Position numbers and translations under genes: made by a program
Shown here: positions 24,528 to 35,123 of the stretch, one piece after another
Numbering within the stretch: the first letter of the stretch is position 1
Layout of the letters: the number at the start of each line of letters is the position of its first letter
The notes under the pieces: model-generated
Database searches by the model: none
What the model was told of the DNA's origin: nothing
The model's input: the letters and a program-made list of their open reading frames with translations, nothing else
Assembly: GCF_000735345.1 (NCBI RefSeq)
Contig: NZ_JMPJ01000076.1
Span: forward strand, 81,077-145,076
Origin: Ewingella americana ATCC 33852
GTDB lineage: Bacteria > Pseudomonadota > Gammaproteobacteria > Enterobacterales > Enterobacteriaceae
Length of the DNA: 64,000 bases
Direction: 5' to 3'

Positions 24528-25928
24528 ATGAGGGAGAAAGTCAGGAAGTTTGGCCTGATATTTTGTAGCGCGCTGCTATTGGGCGGCTGCTCGGCTGCGC
24601 CTTTATCTCAGGCGCTGCGCGATTTCTCTCGCTTGTTGGATGGTGCGCCGGTTCTGGGTCAAGTTTCACTCAGCCCGCTGCGCCAGCTTGATCCGCTGCT
24701 TTTACGCCCAGCCTCTCTCTACCCTCAGCTCAACGAAATGCCACTCCCCGCGTTATCCGCGCTTTATCAATACAGCCAGCACTGCTCGGGATCGCTCGAG
24801 GGTATTCCGCCGGCTTTTCAACAGTTTGAACAGGCACAGTGCCAGCAGACTGATTTGCCGGAGCAGTGGTTTGTGGCTCACCCCGTCTATCCGCTGGGGG
24901 GCAGCACGGCGTGGCACTATCTCCAGCGCCATCCTGCCGAGGCGGGGCGATTGCAGGCTTACCTGCATGTGCGGGAAAGGCCGCAGGCGCTGGGCGGCGT
25001 CGGTCAGCTATCGGATGACAATCTTGACGCGCTGGCGAATGGTCAAACTTGGCTGATGCAGGACGGGGTTCTGTGGCGTCAGCAGGCCCAGCAGTGGCTG
25101 CGCTATGCGCCTGAGGTCTGGCAGCCGCTGGCCAAGCGCGCGGGAGTTGAGCTGGTGGCTGCCGGAGGGCGATGCGACGTCGTGCTGGGTACCCTGTGCG
25201 CCATTCCCGCCACCAGCTATGCCAACGGTTGGCGGGTATTGCTGGCCGTGGCGCTGCTAGCAGCCCTGTTGGCCTTAGGCTGGACAGGCTGGCAGCGGCG
25301 GCGATTACAGCAGCGCCAACGGTTTATTGTGCAGATGCTCACCCATGAATTACGTACGCCGATCAGCCAGTTAGGGAATGTGGTCGAGCATTTCCGCCGC
25401 GATTTTGACAGCCTGTCGGCGGATGCGCAGGCAGGGTTCGGCGAACTGGCCGACAGCGTGCAGCGTATGCGCCAGATGGCCGAGGCCAGCAGGCACTATC
25501 TGGCCGGAGACGGCATTCGCGACGTGCTGGAAGCGCCGGTAAAAATCACCTTGAGCGACTGGCTGTGGCATATCGCCGAGGCGCATCCCGGCCTGACATT
25601 TTGCCTTGATAGCGACCTTGAGGTTGAACTGCCGCTCTATTGGTCCAGCCTGTGCCTGAATAATTTGCTCGATAACGCATTTCGCCACGGCAAACCTCCG
25701 GTGCGTCTTTGCGCCAGTTGCCGCAACGGGCGGCTGATTTTAGAGATCAGCGATGGTGGAGATCTGGGTGTCAAAGCTCTGCCCCAGCTGCGCCGCGAGC
25801 TCTCTTCCCGCGCCGGGATGGGGCTTGGCCTGAGCATCGTCCAACGCGTAACCCGCAGATTGGGCGGCAAACTGACTCTCAGCGGCCCGCCGACCACTTT
25901 CACTTTGGAGCTGCCTTGTGAACAGTAA
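24528..25928 (+). CDS. vxrA: VxrA-like sensor histidine kinase (DUF3404)
   Basis: 466-residue sensor kinase. N-terminal signal peptide with a lipobox-like LLGGC (Cys21), a periplasmic DUF3404 sensor domain (~25-230), one span (~234-256, WRVLLAVALLAALLALGW), then HisKA with THELRTP (phospho-His 273) and an HATPase with LNNLLDNAFRHG and GMGLGLSIV. DUF3404 kinases are the VxrA type; in Vibrio cholerae VxrAB (WigKR) controls type VI secretion, biofilm and cell-wall damage responses. The next gene is the OmpR-type partner, overlapping by 11 bp, and a DUF2861 gene follows as in vxrABC. The target genes in this organism are unknown. Confidence 0.85.
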   Translation: MREKVRKFGLIFCSALLLGGCSAAPLSQALRDFSRLLDGAPVLGQVSLSPLRQLDPLLLRPASLYPQLNEMPLPALSALYQYSQHCSGSLEGIPPAFQQFEQAQCQQTDLPEQWFVAHPVYPLGGSTAWHYLQRHPAEAGRLQAYLHVRERPQALGGVGQLSDDNLDALANGQTWLMQDGVLWRQQAQQWLRYAPEVWQPLAKRAGVELVAAGGRCDVVLGTLCAIPATSYANGWRVLLAVALLAALLALGWTGWQRRRLQQRQRFIVQMLTHELRTPISQLGNVVEHFRRDFDSLSADAQAGFGELADSVQRMRQMAEASRHYLAGDGIRDVLEAPVKITLSDWLWHIAEAHPGLTFCLDSDLEVELPLYWSSLCLNNLLDNAFRHGKPPVRLCASCRNGRLILEISDGGDLGVKALPQLRRELSSRAGMGLGLSIVQRVTRRLGGKLTLSGPPTTFTLELPCEQ

Positions 25929-26580
25929 AACCCAACATAGCCTGCTGCTTATTGAAGACGACGCCGCGCTGGGGCAGGGATTGCAGCTGTTTTTGCAGCA
26001 GGAAGGCTTTAACTGTCAGTGGCTGAGCGAGCTGAGTCAGGTGGAGCGCCACTGGCATCTGGCGGACTTGGTTATCCTCGACCGGCAATTTCCCGATGGC
26101 GACAGCCTGAAGTACTTACCCAACTGGCTGGCGAAAAAGGCGCTGCCGGTGATTGTGCTGACCGCCCGGGTCAATGTGGAAGACCGGGTTGCCGGTCTGG
26201 AAGCCGGGGCGCGAGATTACCTCAGCAAACCTTTTGCTCACGTGGAGCTGCTGGCCCGCATTCGCGCGCAGCTGCGGCCGCTGGGGGAGGGGCAATTGGG
26301 CAGCGGCGAGCTGCTGCTGTTCCCTTCGCGCCAGTCGGCCAGTTGGCAGCAAAAAGAGGTGGCGCTGACCGCCACCGAGTTCGCCCTGCTGGCGATGTTG
26401 GTGCAGATGGCCGGGCGGGTGTTTACTCGCGATGAGCTGCTCAATCAGGTATGGGGCTACCAGCATTTCCCCTCGACTCGCACGGTAGACACTCATATTT
26501 TGCAACTGCGGCAAAAGCTGCCCGGCATTGCTATCAGCAGCGTGCGCGGCGTGGGTTATCGTTTGGATAAATTATCATGA
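25918..26580 (+). CDS. vxrB: VxrB-like OmpR-family response regulator
   Basis: 220 residues: receiver domain with acidic pocket E13/D14/D15 and phospho-acceptor Asp55 (LVILDRQFPDGD), Thr in VLTARVNVED and the conserved Lys in LSKPF, then a C-terminal winged helix (~130-220; TATEFALLAMLVQMAGRVFT and RTVDTHILQLRQKL). All catalytic residues are present. It overlaps vxrA by 11 bp and the next gene by ATGA, so the three are coupled. Confidence 0.9.
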   Translation: MNSKTQHSLLLIEDDAALGQGLQLFLQQEGFNCQWLSELSQVERHWHLADLVILDRQFPDGDSLKYLPNWLAKKALPVIVLTARVNVEDRVAGLEAGARDYLSKPFAHVELLARIRAQLRPLGEGQLGSGELLLFPSRQSASWQQKEVALTATEFALLAMLVQMAGRVFTRDELLNQVWGYQHFPSTRTVDTHILQLRQKLPGIAISSVRGVGYRLDKLS

Positions 26581-27407
26581 CGCCGAAAATTCTTTCTGCC
26601 CTGTTGCTTACGCTGGCGATGATTCCTCCCGCAAAGAGCGCGCTGCCCGCGACGCCTCTCGAGCCGGTGTATCACGCCTTATTCAGCCAGCAAGATGCTC
26701 AGGCGTGGCAGCAGCTGATTAACCTTTGGCCGCAGATGAGCAGCGCCGCGCAGCGCGACGCATGGCGACAGGCGCTGGACGCCGTTGTGTCTCGCCAATG
26801 CGGCAATGACCTGCCGATAGCCGCGCCCGCGTGGTTAGATCACCCGACGCTGGTGCTGATACAGCGCGATATTCCTCTCAATCGGATTTACCGCGTGCAG
26901 TTCAGCGGCAAAAGTTTGCGACACGACCTGCACATCTCCCTGACATTGCTAAACGGTGAAGAGTTGATGGATGAGGCCAAGGCCGAATATGACCCAGACC
27001 AGCAATTTAGGCTGAACAGTCAGGAGCGCGGCGAACCGTTCCCCGCCGGCATTTATCAATTAACCGTCCGTTCGGGCGGCGATGTGTGGCAGCAAACTTT
27101 GGCGTTGCAGGGCAGCGGCGGGCTGAACTGGCTCCAGCGGCAGGGGCAAAAAATCATTCTCCAGCCGCCAACTGTGCCAGCGGCCTGCCCACCGGTGTGG
27201 CTTGAGCAGACGTTGCTGCGCCGTAGCGACTTCCAACAAATCTGGTGGCAGCGCGGCGACAATCTTCAGCTCAAGCCGTGGCCACAGCGCGCGGATGCCG
27301 ACGCCATCTGGGCCAATATGTCGGTCATTCGGGTGGAGGCGCGGGGAGGTTTGACCCTGCGGCTGGAGCATCGCCTCGCTGGGCCATTGCTGACATTGCA
27401 AAATTAG
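26577..27407 (+). CDS. vxrC: VxrC-like DUF2861 periplasmic protein
   Basis: 276 residues with a signal peptide ending near Ser-Ala (residues ~20-22) and the DUF2861 domain (NRIYRVQFSGKSLRHDLHIS, then a GEPFPAGIYQLTV stretch). The family occurs with VxrAB-type systems, where it is the third gene and may act as an accessory periplasmic factor. It overlaps vxrB by ATGA. Two cysteines (in SRQCGND and PAACPP) may form a disulfide. Confidence 0.8.
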   Translation: MTPKILSALLLTLAMIPPAKSALPATPLEPVYHALFSQQDAQAWQQLINLWPQMSSAAQRDAWRQALDAVVSRQCGNDLPIAAPAWLDHPTLVLIQRDIPLNRIYRVQFSGKSLRHDLHISLTLLNGEELMDEAKAEYDPDQQFRLNSQERGEPFPAGIYQLTVRSGGDVWQQTLALQGSGGLNWLQRQGQKIILQPPTVPAACPPVWLEQTLLRRSDFQQIWWQRGDNLQLKPWPQRADADAIWANMSVIRVEARGGLTLRLEHRLAGPLLTLQN

Positions 27408-27494
27408 TTTTGCATCCTGACATTGCTCTGACAATTCCCCCCGGAGCCACCGCCATACTGTTATTCCTATCTCAGTGGAAATAAGGTTTCAGGT

Positions 27495-28448
27495 ATGCGA
27501 TTCATCATTATGTTTATTCTGTTTGCCCTGTTATTTGCCAGCAGCGTGCAGGCCGCCACGCCACAAAATTATCTCTTTACTGATTCTGACCAGTTGGAAA
27601 ATATCCACCCGCTGTTGCAACGAGAGGATATTCAGGGCGTGCAGATTGTCTATTCTTGGAAGCAGCTAGAGAAGGCCAAAGGCCAGTATGATTTTTCGGC
27701 CATCGAAAAGGATTTAGCGTTCACCAATAAGCTGCATAAGAAACTGTTTATTCAACTGCAAGATCGCTTCTTCGAGCCGCAACATAAAAATATCCCGAGT
27801 TATCTCCAGCAGGAGCCTCAGTATCTCGGCGGCCTGATGGAGCAAACGGACAACCCCGGAGAAGGCAAGCCCGAGGGTTCTGGCTGGGTGGCGATGCAGT
27901 GGAATCCGGCACTTAGGCAGCAATATCAACAGCTTTTGGCCGCACTCGCCAAGAACTTTGATGGCAGAATTGCCGGGATCAACTTGCCGGAAACCTCTAT
28001 TGATATTGATGAAAAACAAGCCGCAAAACGTGGTTTTACCTGTGAGCGTTATTTCGCCGCTACGCAGGAAAATATGCTGTTTGCCAAGTCGGTGTTCAAG
28101 AAATCTTATGTCGTGCAGTACGTCAACTTCTGGCCGTGCGAATGGAATAACGACCATGGTTATATGTCACGACTGTTTGAGACGGCTCAGGCCAATAATA
28201 TTGGGCTAGGCGGCCCGGATATTGTTCCCTATAAAAAGGGTCAGATGAAAAATGCATATCCGTTTTTCCATCAATACAAAGGCAAGTTGAATCTGGTGGC
28301 GATGGCTGTACAGCAGCCCACGCTGACCTATACCAACCCTAAAACCCACAAGAAATTCACCGAGCAGGAGTTTATCCAGTTCGCTGAAAACTACCTTGGG
28401 GTGAATATTATTTTCTGGACCACCGCCGCCCCTTGGCTGCGCCAGTAA
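27495..28448 (+). CDS. secreted TIM-barrel-like protein (glycoside hydrolase-like)
   Basis: 317 residues: a cleavable signal peptide (cut after SVQA, residue ~20) and a domain with the repeating beta/alpha pattern of glycosidase TIM barrels: VQIVYSWKQLEKAKGQYDFS, KLFIQLQDRFFEP, a possible acid in INLPETSIDID and an aromatic-rich end (IIFWTTAAPWLRQ). The YSW..LE...G.YDF start is common in beta-galactosidase/endoglucanase-like barrels, but I cannot name the GH family or substrate. It lies 87 bp after vxrC; a GG-rich site precedes the ATG. Possibly an envelope polysaccharide enzyme. Confidence 0.55.
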   Translation: MRFIIMFILFALLFASSVQAATPQNYLFTDSDQLENIHPLLQREDIQGVQIVYSWKQLEKAKGQYDFSAIEKDLAFTNKLHKKLFIQLQDRFFEPQHKNIPSYLQQEPQYLGGLMEQTDNPGEGKPEGSGWVAMQWNPALRQQYQQLLAALAKNFDGRIAGINLPETSIDIDEKQAAKRGFTCERYFAATQENMLFAKSVFKKSYVVQYVNFWPCEWNNDHGYMSRLFETAQANNIGLGGPDIVPYKKGQMKNAYPFFHQYKGKLNLVAMAVQQPTLTYTNPKTHKKFTEQEFIQFAENYLGVNIIFWTTAAPWLRQ

Positions 28449-28556
28449 CTGCCCTGATTATCTTATATTGTGGAAAGCTCATGCCTTTTTCTTGGTAGCC
28501 AATAAAAAGCACCGCGCCCTATTTTATAGGTTTGGCTTAGCAAAGAAGGGAATACC

Positions 28557-29855
28557 GTGGCTGGAAACAACAGAAGACGCTTAAAAACGCTGGTGGGGGC
28601 GGGAAGTTACCTCTATGCCGCCAACGACTCGCGGCCATTACCGGGCATAAAACGCGCCGTTGAGTTGGCGCGTAAGGCCGAAGCGCAGAAAATCACCGGG
28701 CTGTTTACCGCCGACTTACTGCAAGCCGATCCCGCCGGTTTGGCGGGTTCTACCGGCAGTCAGGATCCGCTGATCACGCTGGCGGCACTCAGTCAGGTCA
28801 CCGAGCATATCGGTCTGGTCGCCACGGTGTCGACCACCTATCAGCACCCCTATAATCTGGCCCGGCTGGTAGCGACGCTGGACCACGTCAGCGGCGGTCG
28901 CGCCGCGTGGAACGCCGTCACCTCCTCGGTAGGGGAAGAGAATTTCGGCGGGACTAATCTGCCAGACCCCTCCCAGCGCTATGCCCGCGCGGCAGAGTTT
29001 ATTGCCGTGCTGAACGCGCTGTTTGACGCCAACGACTCCAGCGCGGTGCAGCGCACGGCGTCCGGCGGCACCAAGATTGACCCATTAAAGCTGCATCCGG
29101 TGAATTTCCACGGTGATTTTTTCCGCGTGCAGGGGCCGCTAAACGTGCCGGTTCCCCCTCAGCGGCGGCCGGTGCAGTTTCAGGCCGGGCAGTCGGAAGA
29201 GGGCGTTTCGGTCGGCGCGCGCTACGCCGAAGTGATTTACACCTCGCAGCCGACCTTCGAGGACGCCGTGGCCTTCGTCGAACAGCTACACCAGCGGGCG
29301 CGGGCCTATGGCCGACATGACAACCTGCCGTTTGTGATGAACTCCTTCCATTCGGTGATTGGCGAGAGCGACGCCGACGTGGCGCGCCGACTGCGCGAAA
29401 AGCACGAACGCATCGACTATCAGCAGGGGCGGCTTAAATTGGCCGATATGTTGGGTGGCGAGATTGATTTGAGCGAGGTGCCCCTTGACCAGCCTCTGCC
29501 CGCTAGCCTGCTGCCCGACGTGGCGCAGGTCAACCGCCGTCGCGGCCGCGCGGAGATTTTCAAACGCTTCGCCCAGCAAGGCTTAACCGTGCGCGAGTTG
29601 ATCATTCAGGCGCAGGAAACTGGCCACTGGTTTAACGCCGGGACGCCGGAACAGCTGGCTGACGCCATTGAAAAACGCTATCACGCCGGGGTGCTGGATG
29701 TGATTTCCCTCCACGGTTTGGGCCAGCCCGATCAGGAAGATTTGCTGCTCAACGGCCTGCTGCCCGAGTTGCGAAAACGCCACCTGCTCGACGAGGATTA
29801 TCTCGGCGATACCTTCCGCGAGAACCTCGAACTGCCGCCGCTTACGCTTTCTTAG
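28557..29855 (+). CDS. NtaA/SnaA/DmoA-type FMN-dependent monooxygenase
   Basis: 432-residue luciferase-like flavin monooxygenase of the nitrilotriacetate monooxygenase group, with TADLLQADPAG, an LVATVSTTYQHPYNLARLVA strand/helix, SGGRAAWNAVTS and the PVQFQAGQSEEG motif. These enzymes use reduced FMN from a separate reductase to oxidise organosulfur or aminocarboxylate compounds. The start is GTG at 28557 after GAAGGGA. No reductase gene is adjacent. It could serve sulfur scavenging together with SfnG at 57007, but they are far apart. Confidence 0.85.
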   Translation: MAGNNRRRLKTLVGAGSYLYAANDSRPLPGIKRAVELARKAEAQKITGLFTADLLQADPAGLAGSTGSQDPLITLAALSQVTEHIGLVATVSTTYQHPYNLARLVATLDHVSGGRAAWNAVTSSVGEENFGGTNLPDPSQRYARAAEFIAVLNALFDANDSSAVQRTASGGTKIDPLKLHPVNFHGDFFRVQGPLNVPVPPQRRPVQFQAGQSEEGVSVGARYAEVIYTSQPTFEDAVAFVEQLHQRARAYGRHDNLPFVMNSFHSVIGESDADVARRLREKHERIDYQQGRLKLADMLGGEIDLSEVPLDQPLPASLLPDVAQVNRRRGRAEIFKRFAQQGLTVRELIIQAQETGHWFNAGTPEQLADAIEKRYHAGVLDVISLHGLGQPDQEDLLLNGLLPELRKRHLLDEDYLGDTFRENLELPPLTLS

Positions 29856-30012
29856 CACTTGGCGCAGAGTTCTCGCGGTTCATTGCTGAAACTTTACATT
29901 CCAAATAATTTGCAAATATTCCCCGATAATGGCGCGCGATAGAAAAGTGGTAAAGTCGCGCGATAATCACCCAGCCTGCCATTGCAGAGGGTGACACCAT
30001 GAAGGGAATACC

Positions 30013-30234
30013 ATGAAAAAATTCATTATCGCTGGGCTATTGGCAACCTTACTGGCGGGCTGCGCCACCAACTCTCCGTGCCCGCCGATGTACGACTCCG
30101 AAGGCCGTTTGGTTCACACCAATACCTGTATGAAAGGCACTACGCAGGACAACTGGGATACCGCAGGCGCCGTCGCCGGTGGTGTTGCCGCCGTCGCCGC
30201 CGTGACCCTGGGTATCGTTGCCTTAACCAAGTAA
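30013..30234 (+). CDS. small lipoprotein with glycine/alanine-rich tail
   Basis: 73 residues with a lipoprotein signal peptide (MKKFIIAGLLATLLAGC; lipobox LAGC), a short polar region with three more cysteines, and a hydrophobic C-terminal segment (AVAGGVAAVAAVTLGIVALT) that could insert in a membrane. Not assigned to a family. GAAGGGA supports the start, and a strong terminator follows. Confidence 0.75.
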   Translation: MKKFIIAGLLATLLAGCATNSPCPPMYDSEGRLVHTNTCMKGTTQDNWDTAGAVAGGVAAVAAVTLGIVALTK

Positions 30235-30255
30235 CCCGAGATCTCGCTCTGCATC

Positions 30256-30280
30256 ACGCCCGCTTATTGCGGGCGTTTTT
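30256..30280 (+). terminator. Rho-independent terminator
   Basis: ACGCCCGC / GCGGGCGT stem (8 bp, TTATT loop) followed by TTTTT, after the small lipoprotein gene. Confidence 0.88.
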
Positions 30281-30366
30281 GTTGGTGCTAAAACAGTTAT
30301 TTTCGGTCTGGCAATAATGAGAGTAAAAGCGCTAAGCTGGGTAAAAGGACTTAGGAGGAAGTTGCT

Positions 30367-30588
30367 ATGGCTCGCTTGGTGATTGATCTATCTGAAAAGG
30401 AACTTCAACGGTTAGATGAGCTGGGAACCTTGTTACAGGTTCCCCGAGATGAGGTTATTCGAAACGCCATCACTGCATTGGCGCGCACCAGCGGCCTGAT
30501 TCAGAATGACTCAGCTTTTGGGCTCTGGGCAAACCAGTCGGTCGAAGGCGTTGCCTTTGAAAACCAGCGTCGTGACGAGTGGCGATAA
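30367..30588 (+). CDS. ribbon-helix-helix antitoxin-like protein (orphan)
   Basis: 73 residues: a ribbon-helix-helix N-terminus (MARLVIDLSEKELQRLDELG, then RDEVIRNAITALAR) and a C-terminal segment (SAFGLWANQS, FENQRRDEW) typical of RHH antitoxins paired with PIN toxins. No toxin gene follows; the next gene is convergent 18 bp away. Strong GGAGGAAG site. It probably acts as an autonomous repressor or is a leftover antitoxin. Confidence 0.75.
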   Translation: MARLVIDLSEKELQRLDELGTLLQVPRDEVIRNAITALARTSGLIQNDSAFGLWANQSVEGVAFENQRRDEWR

Positions 30589-30606
30589 TCACTTTGTCTG
30601 ACTAGG

Positions 30607-31752
30607 TTAACCAAAACGCCCCGCCACCAAAGAATCTCTACTGATATCGGCGATGGTCTTCGCGCCGGTCAGGGTCATGGCGACGCGCATTTCTTTTTCG
30701 ATCAATTCTAACAAGTTTATCACCCCGGCTTCGCCTGCGGCGGCGAGGGCGTAGACGAAGGCGCGGCCCAGCAGCACGCTGTCGGCACCTAGCGCAATCA
30801 TGCGCACCACGTCCAGACCCGTGCGGATGCCGGAGTCGGCCAAAATCGTGATATCCCCTTTCACCGCGTCGGCGATGGCGGGGAGGGCGCGAGTGGTGGA
30901 GAGCACGCCGTCCAACTGGCGGCCGCCGTGGTTGGAAACGATGATGCCGTCTGCGCCAAACCTCACTGCGTCTTTGGCGTCTTCCGGGTCAAGAATGCCT
31001 TTGATGATCATCGGCCCTTTCCAGAATTCGCGGATCCACTCCAAATCCTTCCATGAAATCGATGGGTCGAAGTTGGCGCCTAACCAGCCGATATAGTCCT
31101 CAAGGGTGGTGGGTTTGCCGCGATAAGCCGAGACATTGCCCAAGTCGTGCGGCTTGCCGTTAAGGCCGACATCCCACGCCCACTGCGGGTGCGTCACGGC
31201 TTGCAGAATGCGGCGTGCGGCGGCGTTTGGGCCACTCATGCCGGAATGAGCGTCGCGGTAGCGCGCCCCCGGCACTGGCATGTCGACGGTGAACACCAGT
31301 GTTTTGACGCCTGCCGCCTGCGCGCGCTCCAGCGCATTACGCATGAATCCACGGTCCTTCAACACATACAGCTGGAACCACATCGGCCGATCAATGGCTG
31401 GCGCCACTTCCTCAATTGGGCAAACCGACACGGTGGAAAGCGTGAAAGGGATGCCTTTCTTGGCGGCGGCGCGCGCGGCCTGCACCTCGCCACGGCGGGC
31501 GTACATGCCGGTTAACCCCACCGGGGCGAGAATAACCGGCATCGCCAACTGCTCGCCGAACAGCGTGGTGGCGGTGCTCAGCTCAGACATATTATTAAGA
31601 ATGCGCTGGCGCAGCGCGATGTCCGCTAGGTCGGCGGTGTTACGGCGTAACGTATGTTCGTTGTAGGCACCACCATCAATATAGTGGAACAGGAAGGGTG
31701 GCAGCCTGCGCTGCGCGGCCGCCCGATAGTCAGTTGAAGCAGAAATAATCAT
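30607..31752 (-). CDS. lldD: FMN-dependent L-lactate dehydrogenase
   Basis: 381-residue member of the alpha-hydroxyacid oxidase family, with [17 protein letters not shown] at the N-terminus, [24 protein letters not shown] and the catalytic [10 protein letters not shown] (His near 275). The length and motifs match E. coli LldD, a membrane-associated enzyme oxidising L-lactate to pyruvate and passing electrons to the quinone pool. It is the last gene of the fucose operon, 44 bp after FucP; this fits, because the non-phosphorylative L-fucose pathway ends in pyruvate plus L-lactate. Confidence 0.9.
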   Translation of the reverse strand: MIISASTDYRAAAQRRLPPFLFHYIDGGAYNEHTLRRNTADLADIALRQRILNNMSELSTATTLFGEQLAMPVILAPVGLTGMYARRGEVQAARAAAKKGIPFTLSTVSVCPIEEVAPAIDRPMWFQLYVLKDRGFMRNALERAQAAGVKTLVFTVDMPVPGARYRDAHSGMSGPNAAARRILQAVTHPQWAWDVGLNGKPHDLGNVSAYRGKPTTLEDYIGWLGANFDPSISWKDLEWIREFWKGPMIIKGILDPEDAKDAVRFGADGIIVSNHGGRQLDGVLSTTRALPAIADAVKGDITILADSGIRTGLDVVRMIALGADSVLLGRAFVYALAAAGEAGVINLLELIEKEMRVAMTLTGAKTIADISRDSLVAGRFG

Positions 31753-31795
31753 AATGGTTCAGCATTCCTTTGAATTTCCCGGCAAGCCTGTGCGC

Positions 31796-33031
31796 TTAAC
31801 GCGCTCTCTGACGTAAACCATAGACCAGCACCACGGCAAAACAAGCCAGCGGCAGGAGATAGGAGACCGCGGTGTCGTAATGGTCAGCGACCGCGCCCAT
31901 CAGATAAGGCATTATTGCCCCGCCGACAATCGCCATGATCATCACCGAGCTGGCGCGTTTGGTCTGTTTGCCCATGTCCTTGACGCCCATGGCGAAAATA
32001 GTGGGGAACATGATCGACATAAAGAAGAACACCGCCACCAGCGCGATCACCGAGACATTATCAATCCCCGCGACCACGATGCCGCACAGCACAATGTTAA
32101 TGATGGCGTAGGTCACCAGCAGGGTGGCCGGGCGCACAAAGCCCATCAGCCACGTGCTGAAGAAGCGGCCAATCATAAAGCTCACCAGCCCAATCGACAG
32201 CAGATAAGAGGCATTTTGGTTCGACAGGGTGTGCCAGTGCTCGGTGGTGTAGTTGATGAAGAACGCGCCGACGCCAACCTGTGCCGCCACGTAGAAGAAC
32301 TGCGCAATCACGCCGCCGGTAAAGTGAGCGTGCTGCCACAGGCCTTTCTCCACGCCGCTGGCCTGCTCAGATGCAGAGCCACTCTCGCGAATATCCGGCA
32401 GCTTGGTGCGGCCAAACAACAGGGCAATCAGCAGCACCAGCACGGCGATGGCAACATAGGTTATTTTTACCGAATCGAGGCTTTCTGAGGCCGGGCCTTG
32501 GGTGGCGCTGAAGAACAGCGAGCCGCCAATGATTGGCCCAACGAACTGGCCTAAGCCGTTGAAGGATTGGGCTAAATTCAGGCGGCGCTCGGCACCCGCA
32601 GGCTCACCCAGCACGGTGGCATAAGGGTTGGCGGCGGTTTCCAGACAGCCCAGACCTAAAGCAATCACGAACAGCGCCAGCAAGAACATGGCGAAGCTGC
32701 TGGCTCCTGCGGCGGGCACAAACAGCAGCGCACCAAGGGCGTAGAGGCACAGGCCTACTAAAATCCCCGCCTTGTAGCCATATCGGTCCATAAAGAAACC
32801 GGCGGGTAGGGCGATGACGAAGTAAGCGCCGAAGTAAGCCGCCTGAAGCAGACCGGACTGGGCTTTATTGACGTGCAGCACTTCCTGAAAATGCTTGTTA
32901 AGCACGTCGAGCAGGCCGTAAGACAAGCCCCAGAGGAAGAACAGCGTAGTGACTAACATAAAGGCCAGCCGGAAGCCGGAGGCCGCTTTTTGCCCTACAT
33001 AAGCAGGGTTTTCGGTTTTATTGGCGAGCAT
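31796..33031 (-). CDS. fucP: L-fucose:H+ symporter FucP
   Basis: 411-residue MFS transporter of the FucP family with 12 hydrophobic spans. The family signatures include LFFLWGLSYGLLDVLNKHFQ, QAAYFGAYFVIALPAGFFMD RYGYKAG and CLETAANPYATVLG. The start is ATG 33031, chosen over an upstream frame start because AAGGAA lies 8 nt before it and the N-terminus then matches the family. It imports L-fucose with protons. It sits in an operon with all enzymes of fucose oxidation. Confidence 0.9.
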   Translation of the reverse strand: MLANKTENPAYVGQKAASGFRLAFMLVTTLFFLWGLSYGLLDVLNKHFQEVLHVNKAQSGLLQAAYFGAYFVIALPAGFFMDRYGYKAGILVGLCLYALGALLFVPAAGASSFAMFLLALFVIALGLGCLETAANPYATVLGEPAGAERRLNLAQSFNGLGQFVGPIIGGSLFFSATQGPASESLDSVKITYVAIAVLVLLIALLFGRTKLPDIRESGSASEQASGVEKGLWQHAHFTGGVIAQFFYVAAQVGVGAFFINYTTEHWHTLSNQNASYLLSIGLVSFMIGRFFSTWLMGFVRPATLLVTYAIINIVLCGIVVAGIDNVSVIALVAVFFFMSIMFPTIFAMGVKDMGKQTKRASSVMIMAIVGGAIMPYLMGAVADHYDTAVSYLLPLACFAVVLVYGLRQRAR

Positions 33032-33126
33032 GGTTAATTCCTTGATATCTGGTTGCAGGGTTTGTTTCAGCACGAGGCTGGTTTTTTATGTCAGATAACT
33101 TGAAAAACAATCTCTTAGGTTACGAG

Positions 33127-35098
<1,972 letters not shown>

Positions 35099-35123
35099 CG
35101 CGTCTGCTCCTAAAGCTGCGCCA

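Noticed and set aside
33031-33073. Longer N-terminus for FucP
   Set aside because: The extra 14 residues do not fit the family, and AAGGAA lies directly before ATG 33031.
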